This document shows, piece by piece, positions 52,291 to 63,443 of a DNA stretch of 64,000 nt (positions are counted from its first letter, which is position 1; every line of letters begins with the position of its first letter). The notes below the pieces were generated by a model. The model saw nothing but the letters and a program-made list of their open reading frames with translations, did no database searches and was not told where the DNA came from. The translations under genes and the position numbers were made by a program. Source of the DNA: Sphingobacterium hungaricum (GTDB lineage: Bacteria > Bacteroidota > Bacteroidia > Sphingobacteriales > Sphingobacteriaceae); NCBI RefSeq assembly GCF_015210005.1, contig NZ_MU158698.1, positions 689,099-753,098 of the forward strand, written 5' to 3'.

Positions 52291-54344
52291 TCCTTATTTG
52301 CGGTATTGTAAACATAAGCATAATTATTTTTGAGTATATAAAATGGAAGCTGATTTTCATTCAAAATCTTGGTATGCTTCGCAATGCTCCTATCCGAATT
52401 GCTTCCGTCCAAAAGAATCATGTAATTTTTATAGGAATTAATCGCTTCTAAAAAATCTTGATTCTTATTCTTCCGCCATAGTACAAAATTGGAATTCAGG
52501 GTCGAATCAAAATCCAGCTGAAAGGTTGAGTTGGAACTTAGCCGTCTGAATTCTATATCTTCTTCGTCGCTATACCTTAACAAATCGGGAAGAACAGCAA
52601 ACTGTAAAGTGGAATGGCGAAGTGAATCCAAGGATGAAAGTAGAATAACTTTGTTTTGATGAATGCGTGCAATCGCGATATGTTGGTTGACGTTGTAAAA
52701 TTTAACTCCGTTAAATTTAAATTGCTGAAAGCGCTGTACCTGGAATGCGACCAGAAAAAATATAAATTGGAATAGGCAAAGCTTCAGCATAAGTTTTGAG
52801 CGATAATTCCATGCAATAAAAAGAAACAATAGGCTTAAAGCCAAAAACAATACTTGGACTTCGTTAATATAAAATCCAGCAACACTTGCCTTCGGCAAGC
52901 GAGCTATTTGTTCCAAACCTCGGTACGTATAATCAATAACTTCACTTAAAACAGCTCCTACGAATTTGGAAATATATGAAATGAAAGATGCACCTGCGAG
53001 CAATATCCCAATGTACATAATCAGCATAGCAGGAATGGCAATGAATAGATTTGCAACGAGGAAATAGGTCGGGAATTGTCCAAAATAATACAGCACAAAT
53101 GGCAATGTCGCTAATTGCACAGCAATCGAAACATAGATGACATCAAGTATCCAATTGATCAATTTATTCTTGCTTTGATAGAACAAATGAAATAAAGGGA
53201 GAAAAGCACTCATGCCTAAAATAGACAAATAGGAAAGCTGGAATCCGATATCAAACAGCATCTTCGCGTCAAAAAGCAATAGAAAGAATGCCGAAGCAGC
53301 CAATGAATTGAAAACGCTTTGTTTGCGGTTAACCCAAAGTCCAAAGAGATGAAAACTGATCATTACCCCAGATCGTAATATGGAGGGCGCCATTCCTGTC
53401 AAGATTACATAACTCCAGATGGCAATAAATACCAAGCAGAGCCTGATCGCTTTTCCGTTCTTAAATTGATCCATCCATTTTAGCAATAAGGTGAGAATGA
53501 AAAAGACCAAAACCACATGAAATCCCGAAACACTTAAGATATGAATAGTTCCGGTTTTCGTAAAAGAGGCTAACGTTTCCTGATCAACGGATGATCGAAA
53601 GCCAAAAATTAACGCAGAAGCAATTTGAAAGGAACGTTCGTTAGGAATGTATTCTGAAAACTTATCCACTAAATTTTTCCGTAAGCCCAACGAAAAATCG
53701 ATGATGGGATTGCCACTTTTATGGGAAATAATCAGATAGTCTTTGCTTGTCAGAAGTGCTTGATGCCAACAATTTTTATTTGCTAGATAGTTTTGATAAT
53801 CAAATCGAATTGGATTAAATGCTGACTTAACTTCCGCTACTTTATTTTTGAAAATCAATTTATCGCCGTAATCAATTTTAATAGATTGCAAAGAGTCTTT
53901 TAAAACGGTAACCATTACTTTTCCAGTCACTTTGTTGGATGCTACAGAGTCAATTGCGATAGCTAACTCCATTGGAAATCGGATGGATTTTTCTTTGACA
54001 ACAGGTTCGTCAGAAACAATACCTATCAGTTGTTCAGCCTTATAATTGCTAAAATAATTCTTTTGAAGATGAGGCTTCTTCTTAATCGCTCCATAAAATC
54101 CAAAAACTGAAAAAGAAGCATATAAGACAACGAATGAAATAGTTTTGAAAACTGAATGCTTAGAAAAACATAGGCTTATTAAAAGCAAAAAAGCCATTAC
54201 CAAAATGATGATGAGCACGTAAAGCAGACTTGGAATCAATAGATTAAAATAGCGCCCTGCAAGTATTCCTAGACAATAGAAAAACAAGACCACAACAAAT
54301 GGCATTTTTCGGATATCAATGCTGATTACAGGCTTATTTACCAT
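52287..54344 (-). CDS. comEC: ComEC/Rec2-family DNA uptake channel protein
   Basis: The 685 aa product has a DUF4131-type N-terminus (about 1-190: two membrane helices, then a soluble OB-like part) and the Competence domain with many helices (about 215-500, HILSVSGFHVVLVFFIL and GMAPSILRSGVMISF). The C-terminal metallo-beta-lactamase domain of Bacillus ComEC is absent: the last 150 residues lack an HxHxDH motif. This short form is common in Bacteroidota. It carries single-stranded DNA across the inner membrane in transformation. It overlaps both neighbours (7 and 4 bp). Confidence 0.9.
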   Translation of the reverse strand: MVNKPVISIDIRKMPFVVVLFFYCLGILAGRYFNLLIPSLLYVLIIILVMAFLLLISLCFSKHSVFKTISFVVLYASFSVFGFYGAIKKKPHLQKNYFSNYKAEQLIGIVSDEPVVKEKSIRFPMELAIAIDSVASNKVTGKVMVTVLKDSLQSIKIDYGDKLIFKNKVAEVKSAFNPIRFDYQNYLANKNCWHQALLTSKDYLIISHKSGNPIIDFSLGLRKNLVDKFSEYIPNERSFQIASALIFGFRSSVDQETLASFTKTGTIHILSVSGFHVVLVFFILTLLLKWMDQFKNGKAIRLCLVFIAIWSYVILTGMAPSILRSGVMISFHLFGLWVNRKQSVFNSLAASAFFLLLFDAKMLFDIGFQLSYLSILGMSAFLPLFHLFYQSKNKLINWILDVIYVSIAVQLATLPFVLYYFGQFPTYFLVANLFIAIPAMLIMYIGILLAGASFISYISKFVGAVLSEVIDYTYRGLEQIARLPKASVAGFYINEVQVLFLALSLLFLFIAWNYRSKLMLKLCLFQFIFFLVAFQVQRFQQFKFNGVKFYNVNQHIAIARIHQNKVILLSSLDSLRHSTLQFAVLPDLLRYSDEEDIEFRRLSSNSTFQLDFDSTLNSNFVLWRKNKNQDFLEAINSYKNYMILLDGSNSDRSIAKHTKILNENQLPFYILKNNYAYVYNTANKE

Positions 54345-56383
54345 TGGTATTTAAATTGAATACGAAAATCGGACTTCTTATTACCAGCAATTAAATCTAA
54401 TCCACTTCCTACTTCTTCTAAATCGTTATATTTTGTCAATGAATACCTGAACCAAAAATCAAGTTTTCTAGTGATCTTGATTTTCGTATTAAAATAGGTA
54501 CGCCAGCCTTGCATGTAATACACAGGAAACGAAGAGGCATAGAGCACATCACTTTCGTAAGCGTAAATTCTTGCGTTGTATGAATCCGTATCGAAATAAG
54601 CAATTCGCATGTTGGCGGTTATCCATTTTTGAGAAGATGTCCAAAACAGGTCTTGATAACACATCCAACCATATTCCCGTTGCTCGAATTCCTTTTGATA
54701 ATTGACCGCCTCAAACCGGCTTCCAATTTTCCAGCTGTCATTTAATTCATATTGAAAATCTGCTCTTCCTTGATTTCGAGTCAAGTCTGCACTGATCAAC
54801 TCATTGCGTTCATCCAAACTTGTATTTTCTTGATCCAATCGATGACGATATCGCAGAATCAAACGGCCTTTTTTATACCAAGTATAGGTCATTTGAGATA
54901 AATAATCTAGACCTGACCCCGGAGAATCCAGCAAATAACTTAACCAAGGAAACCGGTAGACATCTAAGTAATTGACCCATTCAATTTTACGCAGAATCTT
55001 GTACAGAAAGCCTGCGTAAATTCCGTGTTCATTGCTGACATCTGAATTTTCACCGATTGCTTGCGCGAAGATGGAATGGTAATTTTTCTCATAATACCGA
55101 TGTTGGATGGAAACACTAAGATTTGGATGAAGACTCGTTAACAATCCATTTAAGCTTGCAAAACCAGAACCCCAGCTGTGTGCAGTCTCTCCATAAAAAT
55201 AAGTGTTTTTAAAGCTGTATTGATAATTCAGCCCCAAATTCAACAATTGCTTTCCTTCAAAAGAAAATTCATTTCTCAATTCATCGCCTTTGCTTATAAG
55301 GTGTGAATATTGCGTATTTATGGCAGTAAATCCTAATTTCAATTGTTTTTTCCTATACGTAATGTCAGTCCCAAAAACCAGTTGATTTACTGAATTTTTA
55401 TTCTCTAGTTCCGAAGGTGTTCGATGCAAACCTGAAGAGCTAATGCTACTGACTATTTCTTGACCATCCACTTCTTCAATATTTCCCGTCAGGAAATTGT
55501 AGGAAATAAAGGGTGTGATTTCGAAATTATGGAGCTTTAATGTTCCTGAAAGTCCACGAAGAAAATTAAATTCATTCATCGAGGTGTAAGCCTTTAATCC
55601 AGAAGCTTGCTTAGTAGCGCTTCCGAGCCACGCGCCTTTACCAAAGCTTAATCCATTCCACAAAACCAAGCCTTGTCCAAATTGCAAAGCATAATCGCCT
55701 ACAACAACTTTGTTCCATTTGCCCAAATCCTTTATTTGCAAACTCATTGAATAATAATCAAATCCGTAAGGTTGCAATTCTCCAAAAAATGGCTCACCAG
55801 CATCTTTCTCCGCGTTGATTGCAAGCTGAATTTTGCTTTTGTAGTTCATGCGATAACGCAATGAATACCTATCTGGAGAACCTAAATAACGAGAACGCGT
55901 CGTGTCTTCAATGTGATAACCAGCCTGACTTTCAATAATCCTTCCGTATCGAACCATCAGGTCATGCTCAGTTGACTTTCCTAGTCCTGAGCTCGGTAGA
56001 TTCAGTCCAGCATCAGCCTTCACAGTTACAAAAGGCATCATTTTCCGCACGGTTTGAAGGTCAAAGCCATCTACTGACTGCAATTCCAAAACAGAAATAA
56101 AATTTCCGGAAGATGCTCGATAGTCAAGCAAATTGGCAATCTGATTTGGCAATAAGAACAACAAACTTCCTAGCTCTTCCTCATTGGTTTTATTCAAATC
56201 GATTGGATGCCTCAGAAAATAACGCAATCGTTCAGTGAACTCACTCAAATCAATTTCTTCTTCGATTTCAGAAAGCAGTTGCTCAATAATTTCTTCTTCC
56301 AAAGCTTCCTCTTGTTGCGCAAGCACACAATTCCCAAAAAGAGAAAAAAAGATTAACAAGCCGATACATAATTTAAAATTCAT
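54338..56383 (-). CDS. outer-membrane barrel protein with N-terminal helix-hairpin-helix (ComEA-like) module
   Basis: The 681 aa product has a signal peptide (about 1-22), an acidic helical stretch (25-50) and a region at about 61-121 that lines up with ComEA: DLNKTNEEEL, LLDYRASSGNF and LELQSVDGF for the two hairpins. The rest is rich in alternating aromatic and polar strands and ends with FRIQFKYQW, as outer-membrane barrels do. The frame can be extended two codons to a TTG at 56389; ATG at 56383 is the better start. The hairpin glycines are partly lost, so DNA binding is not assured. It overlaps the gene before it by 11 bp and comEC by 7 bp. Confidence 0.82.
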   Translation of the reverse strand: MNFKLCIGLLIFFSLFGNCVLAQQEEALEEEIIEQLLSEIEEEIDLSEFTERLRYFLRHPIDLNKTNEEELGSLLFLLPNQIANLLDYRASSGNFISVLELQSVDGFDLQTVRKMMPFVTVKADAGLNLPSSGLGKSTEHDLMVRYGRIIESQAGYHIEDTTRSRYLGSPDRYSLRYRMNYKSKIQLAINAEKDAGEPFFGELQPYGFDYYSMSLQIKDLGKWNKVVVGDYALQFGQGLVLWNGLSFGKGAWLGSATKQASGLKAYTSMNEFNFLRGLSGTLKLHNFEITPFISYNFLTGNIEEVDGQEIVSSISSSGLHRTPSELENKNSVNQLVFGTDITYRKKQLKLGFTAINTQYSHLISKGDELRNEFSFEGKQLLNLGLNYQYSFKNTYFYGETAHSWGSGFASLNGLLTSLHPNLSVSIQHRYYEKNYHSIFAQAIGENSDVSNEHGIYAGFLYKILRKIEWVNYLDVYRFPWLSYLLDSPGSGLDYLSQMTYTWYKKGRLILRYRHRLDQENTSLDERNELISADLTRNQGRADFQYELNDSWKIGSRFEAVNYQKEFEQREYGWMCYQDLFWTSSQKWITANMRIAYFDTDSYNARIYAYESDVLYASSFPVYYMQGWRTYFNTKIKITRKLDFWFRYSLTKYNDLEEVGSGLDLIAGNKKSDFRIQFKYQW

Positions 56384-57167
56384 ACGCAATCGCTAACTGA
56401 GGTGAACTGCCTAATTGAGTATGAAAAGAGCTTGCGACATCGACTATAAATTTTTTGACTAAAATCCCAGCGCCTGCGTGGAACTCAACGGGCAAAGAAC
56501 TTGCCCCTCCTCGAAGGATAATTTGTTTGTGAATTTTATAGGCTAAACCAGCGGAATACTTTATCGATGAATCAAAATCATTGCTCAATTCGGCTAAAAC
56601 TTGGATTTCATCGGATAAATAATATAACGCGCCAAAAGCAATTTCTTGGTCGATCGCTTCGGGAATTTCATTAGAGAACGTACTTCCAGAGATATTCTTA
56701 AACACAGCACCAAGCTGTACCTTCTCGAACAAATATTGAAATCCAAGATCGGCTGACCAGCTTTTAGAGGTAGTGTATGATTCAACGTGGTACTGATGGT
56801 AATTAATACTGAGCGATGCATTAATCTGCTTGCCAAAATATTTCGAAAAGGTGAATCCCGATTTGATTAAGGAGGTTACTTCTGGAATTCCATAATTCTC
56901 AATTAGAAGTCCTAATCCGCCTTGCGCTTTAATAGGCATTGCAAAAAACAGAGCTTGCGATTGAATATCAGTTCCTAAGAAATGTTGTTGGTATCCCAAC
57001 GCGAGTTGTGGTCGATTGATTCGGCTAACACCCGCAGGATTACCCGCCAACGTATAAATCCCCGAATCAGCGATTCCTTGGCTTCCCGATGAAGCATATT
57101 TAGCCGGAACATATTCTTGCGCAGAAAGTTCGAATGTAATAATGACCAGTATGAAAAGACGGATCAT
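56373..57167 (-). CDS. PorV/PorQ/FadL-like outer-membrane barrel protein
   Basis: The 264 aa product has a signal peptide (1-16, ending LSAQ) and an N-terminal segment GIADSGIYTLAGNPAGVSRI, which resembles the plug/NPAG start of PorV, PorQ and FadL-type barrels. The rest shows amphipathic beta strands ending in an aromatic residue (LAIAYEF). Such proteins act as outer-membrane shuttles or channels, some in type IX secretion. It is the first gene of an overlapping operon with an HhH barrel, ComEC and RecQ, which suggests a link to DNA handling, but this is inference. No promoter is clear. Confidence 0.72.
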   Translation of the reverse strand: MIRLFILVIITFELSAQEYVPAKYASSGSQGIADSGIYTLAGNPAGVSRINRPQLALGYQQHFLGTDIQSQALFFAMPIKAQGGLGLLIENYGIPEVTSLIKSGFTFSKYFGKQINASLSINYHQYHVESYTTSKSWSADLGFQYLFEKVQLGAVFKNISGSTFSNEIPEAIDQEIAFGALYYLSDEIQVLAELSNDFDSSIKYSAGLAYKIHKQIILRGGASSLPVEFHAGAGILVKKFIVDVASSFHTQLGSSPQLAIAYEF

Positions 57168-57230
57168 GATTTCAATTTTTCAAATGAGATGTTACTTAAA
57201 ATTACATAATATTTGAAAATTAGTAAAACA

Positions 57231-57259
57231 AAAAAAGCCAAATCTTACGACTTGGCTTT
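57231..57259 (-). terminator. terminator of gyrB
   Basis: On the minus strand AAAGCCAAGTC pairs with GATTTGGCTTT (11 bp, one G-U that would be a mismatch on the plus strand), followed by a T-rich tail. Confidence 0.8.
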
Positions 57260-57282
57260 CCTTATGAATACTTATTTATCGA

Positions 57283-59244
<1,962 letters not shown>

Positions 59245-59274
59245 TTATTATTAAAATTCGATTTGTTTAACTTT

Positions 59275-59306
59275 CAAAAATACGAAAAATAAGGCAGATT
59301 ATCAAA
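59275..59306 (-). promoter_or_regulatory. promoter of gyrB
   Basis: The minus strand reads TTTG (59306-59303), 20 nt, TATTTTTG (59282-59275), a full match to the Bacteroidota consensus. Confidence 0.75.
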
Positions 59307-59411
59307 CTTTAACGTCATCAAAAAACAGTTTCTCTGCACGCAAAATTTTCCACAATTCAACATTTTTTCAGGTTTCATTCTTTGGTAAAAATAGATTTCA
59401 TTTTTTTTTAG

Positions 59412-59419
59412 TAGGTTTG
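59412..59419 (+). promoter_or_regulatory. -7 element for the OmpH-like gene
   Basis: TAGGTTTG fits TAnnTTTG 27 nt before the ATG. The nearest TTTG upstream is 27 nt away, too far for a normal -33, so this is a partial match. Confidence 0.4.
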
Positions 59420-59446
59420 CTATTTAAAATAGAAATATACTGAAGA

Positions 59447-60064
59447 ATGAATAAATTATTTTCAACCGGGTCCAAGTTGGCATTCGGATTAATTTTAGCG
59501 ACAGCAGCTGTATCATGTAATCAAAACAAGAGCGCTGGAACTTCAACAAAAGCATCAGATTCGACGGCTAGCAGCTCAGCTAAAGAAGAAAAAATCGTTT
59601 ACGTAAATTCGGATTCGCTTTCAGAAAAATACGAGTATTTCAAAGATATTCGTACTAAAATGGAAAGCAAAGTGAAAAAAGAAGAAGCAAGTTTCCAAGC
59701 TAAAGGACAAGCTTTTCAACGTGAGGTTGCCGATTATCAACAAAAAGCAAATACTTTGAGTGCTTCTGAAAGACAAGCAACTGAAGAAAGACTTGCTCGC
59801 AAGCAACAAGAATTGGGTCAAATTCAGCAAAATGCTTCTGCTGCAATTCAGCAAGAAGAATCTAAAGAATTCAATGCTGTTTACACTGCAGTTACCGATT
59901 ACTTGAAAAAACATGCGGAAGAAAATGGATATAGCTTGGTATTAACTTATTCGAAATCTAATCCAACTGTTTTGTATGCAGATTCTAAAATGGAAATCAC
60001 AAATGAAGTGGTTGCTGGATTAAACAAAGAATACAGCGCAAAGAAAGCTTCTGAAAAGAAATAA
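59447..60064 (+). CDS. OmpH/Skp-family periplasmic chaperone-like lipoprotein
   Basis: The 205 aa product has a lipoprotein signal (LATAAVSCN, Cys at about residue 24), a Ser/Thr/Lys-rich linker and the OmpH domain (IVYVNSDSLSEKYEYFKDI at the N-terminus, a long coiled coil and the C-terminal YSLVLTYSKSNPTVLYADSKMEITNEVV). Skp proteins chaperone unfolded outer-membrane proteins through the periplasm. This one would be lipid-anchored, unlike soluble E. coli Skp, and bamA is not adjacent. It is monocistronic. Confidence 0.88.
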   Translation: MNKLFSTGSKLAFGLILATAAVSCNQNKSAGTSTKASDSTASSSAKEEKIVYVNSDSLSEKYEYFKDIRTKMESKVKKEEASFQAKGQAFQREVADYQQKANTLSASERQATEERLARKQQELGQIQQNASAAIQQEESKEFNAVYTAVTDYLKKHAEENGYSLVLTYSKSNPTVLYADSKMEITNEVVAGLNKEYSAKKASEKK

Positions 60065-60088
60065 TCTTTATTAAAAAATAAAACAAGG

Positions 60089-60118
60089 AGGCTATTCAAA
60101 AATGAATAGCCTTTTTTT
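60089..60118 (+). terminator. terminator of the OmpH-like gene
   Basis: AGGCTATTCA pairs with TGAATAGCCT (10 bp) around AAAA, followed by TTTTTT. Confidence 0.88.
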
Positions 60119-60171
60119 GTGATTTGCATAAATGAGTTTTAGTCAATAAATTCACGGATTAAGAATAGATT

Positions 60172-61077
60172 ATGGTTACTCAAATTTTAGACAATCCGGA
60201 ATGCAATTTTAAATGGTTCGATATTTCCAATCCTAAAAAAGAGGATTTCGTTGATCTGGCCAAAGAATACAATTTGAGCGAAGCGTCCATAAAAGATTGC
60301 TTGGAGGTAGGCCACCTACCCAAAATCGAAGAGTTTGACACTTACCATTTTTTAATCCTGAGATCCATTCCTGTTGATTTTCATGAAAATTCGGACACGA
60401 TGACAGAAATCACAGAACGCATTTCCATCTTTTATGATGAAGAATTTGTGATTACTGTGCATAGAAACAGGATTGAATACTTAGAGAATCTCAAGTCGCT
60501 TAATAAAGATCACAAACGTTTGCAATCAAGCAAAAGTTTAATCAATTCTATCGTATCGGAATCACTTCGCTCATTCGAAACGTTGTTAACAAATAACCTT
60601 GCTCCGAAATTGGATGATTATGAAGAACAAGTATTTTTGCACCGCAAAAGAAAGCCATTTCTTCGAAAATTATATTATCTGAAACGACAAATCGATTTAA
60701 TACGCATTATCTTGACACATTATAAAGATATTGTGGATTATTTCCACATGCCTGAATACAAAAATATTTACACGCAGGATTTGCGTGACTTATATACGCG
60801 AACAAATACGTTGTACAGAAATTTAGCAGAGAATACAAGCCAGCTTTTATCCGTTTATTTCAATATCGAGTCCAATCATACCAATGAAATTATGCGTACG
60901 CTGACGATTATTTCAGTGTTCTTTATGCCCTTAACATTTATCGTTGGAGTGTATGGAATGAATTTCGAACACATGCCTGAATTGGAGTGGTATTATGGGT
61001 ATCCAGCGATCTTGGTGCTGATGCTTGTGCTGTCGGGAATGATTTATTATTGGTTCAAAAAGAAGGGCTGGCTATAA
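60172..61077 (+). CDS. corA: CorA-family magnesium/cobalt transporter
   Basis: The 301 aa product has a soluble N-terminal funnel domain (1-230) and two C-terminal membrane helices joined by the YGMN signature (VYGMNFEHMPEL) that forms the pore entrance. The pentamer admits Mg2+ (and Co2+) across the inner membrane. With MgtE at 2579 the genome has two independent Mg2+ channels. It ends 6 bp inside the convergent tsaB gene. Confidence 0.94.
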   Translation: MVTQILDNPECNFKWFDISNPKKEDFVDLAKEYNLSEASIKDCLEVGHLPKIEEFDTYHFLILRSIPVDFHENSDTMTEITERISIFYDEEFVITVHRNRIEYLENLKSLNKDHKRLQSSKSLINSIVSESLRSFETLLTNNLAPKLDDYEEQVFLHRKRKPFLRKLYYLKRQIDLIRIILTHYKDIVDYFHMPEYKNIYTQDLRDLYTRTNTLYRNLAENTSQLLSVYFNIESNHTNEIMRTLTIISVFFMPLTFIVGVYGMNFEHMPELEWYYGYPAILVLMLVLSGMIYYWFKKKGWL

Positions 61078-61773
61078 AAGCGATTTTTTTGAAACTGTTG
61101 TCACGAATTCTTTTAGGTAAAAAGGCTCGAAGTAAGCCATGTCCTCAAATTCTTGATTGACGAATTTTTGATAAGCTTTTGTCGCTAAAAATCTTGCGGA
61201 ATTTTTGAACTCAGGAAAAATTTCAATGGATGGATTCTCAGAAAATAAGTCAGAAAACTTATCTGCTCCCGAACCAAATAATAGCATCTGTTTTCCTTCC
61301 GAAACGAATTCCTCAAAACTCAAACTATCGATAATCTTTGCTTGCGTTTCGCTGATCTGTTTTCCATCATTTTTATAGAATGCGCAGTAAACTTCCATTC
61401 GTCTAGCATCAATCATCGGCACTAAGACAGTATTCTCCGATTGGGAATGATAGTTCGCAAACCAATCTGCCATGGCATCTAAGGTATGAATCCCTATAAC
61501 AGGAATATCAAGGGCATAGCAAAGTCCTTTCGCTGTAGAGACGCCTATCCGCAAACCCGTGTAGGAACCTGGGCCTAAGCTGACCGCTACGGCATGCAGT
61601 TCGGAAGCGACAAGATTGTTTCGCGACAACAAATCTTCAACGTAAAGCGTAAGCTGATTGGCATGCATATTGGGCTCAGCCGAATCGATGTAATCTAAAA
61701 CTGTATGATTTTTGGATAATGCGACCGAACAAACTGGAGTTGCTGTTTCGATGATTAAAATGTACTTGTCCAT
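61072..61773 (-). CDS. tsaB: tRNA threonylcarbamoyladenosine biosynthesis protein TsaB
   Basis: The 233 aa ASKHA-like protein begins MDKYILIIETATPVCSVAL and has the family motif SLGPGSYTGLRIGVSTAKGL (about 69-88). With TsaD and TsaE it transfers the threonylcarbamoyl group to A37 of ANN-decoding tRNAs. The frame is open 13 codons upstream, but ATG at 61773 gives the standard N-terminus and lies 5 nt after the yidD stop. It closes the rpmH-rnpA-yidD-tsaB cluster. Confidence 0.95.
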   Translation of the reverse strand: MDKYILIIETATPVCSVALSKNHTVLDYIDSAEPNMHANQLTLYVEDLLSRNNLVASELHAVAVSLGPGSYTGLRIGVSTAKGLCYALDIPVIGIHTLDAMADWFANYHSQSENTVLVPMIDARRMEVYCAFYKNDGKQISETQAKIIDSLSFEEFVSEGKQMLLFGSGADKFSDLFSENPSIEIFPEFKNSARFLATKAYQKFVNQEFEDMAYFEPFYLKEFVTTVSKKSLL

Positions 61774-61778
61774 AGTTA

Positions 61779-62033
61779 TTAAGGAACAGGGTCGTGGCCG
61801 TGACCACCCCATGGATTACAACTTAAAATCCGTTTAATAGTTAACCAACCACCTTTAAAAGGACCATATTTTAAAATTGCTTCTTTCCCGTATTGAGAAC
61901 AGGTCGGTGTGTATCGACAATTTGCGCCTAGTAAAGGCGAAATAAAAATCTGATAAATTCGGATAATGACAACAAATATCCACCTAAGTGGATTTATGAT
62001 GCACACTGTCCAAATTGTTTTTAACACATTCAT
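61779..62033 (-). CDS. yidD: membrane protein insertion efficiency factor YidD
   Basis: The 84 aa product has the conserved [30 protein letters not shown] core and ends in [12 protein letters not shown]. It is a peripheral inner-membrane protein that helps YidC insert membrane proteins. It overlaps rnpA by 50 bp in another frame, a common arrangement of this cluster. yidC itself is not in this window. Confidence 0.95.
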   Translation of the reverse strand: MNVLKTIWTVCIINPLRWIFVVIIRIYQIFISPLLGANCRYTPTCSQYGKEAILKYGPFKGGWLTIKRILSCNPWGGHGHDPVP

Positions 62034-62406
62034 GTTGCAATTTTTTAAGCATATCTCCCATTCGGCTATACAATGTACTGTAAGGGACTGTTAAGTCACC
62101 CAAATACTGTATCGAGAATGTTAAATCAAGCAATTGTTCATCCAGAAAAGAATACAACAATGCATCTTTCTGCAGTCGATAGCTTTCTTTGATTCTGCGC
62201 TTAATAAAGTTACGCTTTGTCGCGAGCTTGATTCTTCGTTTAGAAACAGAAACTAATACCTGAGTTTTAGACTCATCCGTCCTATTTCCAACAGTAAATA
62301 CCACGCGGTAAGGATAAACAACAAAAGAAGAACCATTATGAAAAAGATTATTTATTAATCTTTGACTGCATAATCGTTCTTCTTTTTTAAAAGTATAAGT
62401 TTTCAT
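61984..62406 (-). CDS. rnpA: ribonuclease P protein component
   Basis: The 140 aa basic protein has the RnpA signature [19 protein letters not shown] (about 63-81). It is the protein subunit of RNase P and helps the RNA subunit process 5' ends of tRNA precursors. The start [15 protein letters not shown] is family-like. It follows rpmH by 64 bp on the same strand and shares 50 bp with yidD. Confidence 0.95.
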   Translation of the reverse strand: MKTYTFKKEERLCSQRLINNLFHNGSSFVVYPYRVVFTVGNRTDESKTQVLVSVSKRRIKLATKRNFIKRRIKESYRLQKDALLYSFLDEQLLDLTFSIQYLGDLTVPYSTLYSRMGDMLKKLQHECVKNNLDSVHHKST

Positions 62407-62470
62407 AAGACAAATTACAGGACTAAAAAAGCCATGAATAGTAATAAGTCATTAAAAAATACTTACGCTA

Positions 62471-62629
62471 TTATCCTTTATGGCGATATTCATCAGAAAC
62501 AGAAAGGCGTTTTCTGCCTTTTGCTCTACGAGATGCTAATACGCGTCTGCCATTTGCAGTACTCATACGCTCTCTAAATCCGTGTTTATTTCTTCTTTTT
62601 CTTTGCGAAGGCTGAAATGTTCTTTTCAT
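62471..62629 (-). CDS. rpmH: 50S ribosomal protein L34
   Basis: The frame of 53 codons is too short for most ORF screens, but it is plainly L34: it begins [19 protein letters not shown] and continues [19 protein letters not shown] to a C-terminal HKG. L34 is a structural protein of the large subunit. It is the first gene of the cluster before rnpA, the classical order near oriC. A consensus promoter lies 58 bp upstream of the ATG. Confidence 0.97.
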   Translation of the reverse strand: MKRTFQPSQRKRRNKHGFRERMSTANGRRVLASRRAKGRKRLSVSDEYRHKG

Positions 62630-62686
62630 GACGCTAATATGCTTTTAAAGTAATATTGACAAAATAATTCCCTCAAATAAGGAATG

Positions 62687-62718
62687 CAAAAGTAAAGTTA
62701 TTTTCAGTAAAAACCAAA
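62687..62718 (-). promoter_or_regulatory. promoter of rpmH-rnpA cluster
   Basis: The minus strand reads TTTG (62718-62715), 20 nt, TACTTTTG (62694-62687), a full consensus match. The leader would be about 50 nt. Confidence 0.75.
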
Positions 62719-62745
62719 TAATATTAAGAATTATATCATCTGGCT

Positions 62746-62784
62746 AAAAAAGAAATAGCAAACCCTATTCGGATTTGCTATTTC
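62746..62784 (-). terminator. terminator of mscL
   Basis: GAAATAGCAAA pairs with TTTGCTATTTC (11 bp) around an 11-nt loop that can pair two more bases. A TTTTTT run follows on the minus strand. Confidence 0.82.
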
Positions 62785-62800
62785 TAAACGAAGATTAAAC

Positions 62801-63208
62801 CTATTTAGTTCTTAAAATATCTCTGATTTCAGTCAACAAAACTTCTTCTTTCGTAGGAGCTGGAGGTGCTTTTGGAGCTTCTGGCTCAGAACGTTTGAAT
62901 GAATTTATTCCTTTGATGACTAAGAAAATACAGAATGCAATAATTAAGAATTGGATAATAACGTTGATAAAGTTTCCATAATTAATCGAAACTTCAGATG
63001 TTCCAGTTGCTTCGTTCGCCTGCACCAAAACATACTTCAAGTCCGAAAAATCAATTCCGCCAGTTAACGTACCGATGATTGGCATAATGATATCGTCGAC
63101 AAGCGAAGTCACAATTTTACCAAATGCACCACCGATAACAACACCGACAGCTAAATCGACAACGCTTCCTCGCATTGCAAATTCTTTAAATTCTTTTAAA
63201 AATCCCAT
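62801..63208 (-). CDS. mscL: large-conductance mechanosensitive channel
   Basis: The 135 aa product has the conserved N-terminal [27 protein letters not shown], in which the first helix lines the pore, a periplasmic loop and a second helix (about 80-100), then a Pro/Glu-rich C-terminal helix. It opens under extreme membrane tension to release solutes in osmotic down-shock. Length is normal and it stands alone. Confidence 0.96.
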   Translation of the reverse strand: MGFLKEFKEFAMRGSVVDLAVGVVIGGAFGKIVTSLVDDIIMPIIGTLTGGIDFSDLKYVLVQANEATGTSEVSINYGNFINVIIQFLIIAFCIFLVIKGINSFKRSEPEAPKAPPAPTKEEVLLTEIRDILRTK

Positions 63209-63330
63209 AGTTTAATTGAGTTATATGAATAGCTATTATTTAAATTCAATGTAAAAATGCCTATTTTTACTCTTAAATTAAAATATTAAAAATATATTTA
63301 CTGAAGTTTTTTTTATTCTGTCCATGTAAA

Positions 63331-63360
63331 TTGACAATAGTTATTTATTTAGTAACTTTG
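63331..63360 (+). promoter_or_regulatory. promoter of the response regulator gene
   Basis: TTG (63331-63333), 19 nt, TAACTTTG (63353-63360), an exact spacing and -7 match. The leader before the ATG at 63444 would be about 77 nt. Confidence 0.7.
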
Positions 63361-63443
63361 TTAGTAATCATGCTAAAAATAACCTGTTTAGTTTAACGAT
63401 TTTTAATTATGAATATTACTGTGCTTTTTTACTACATCTAAGT

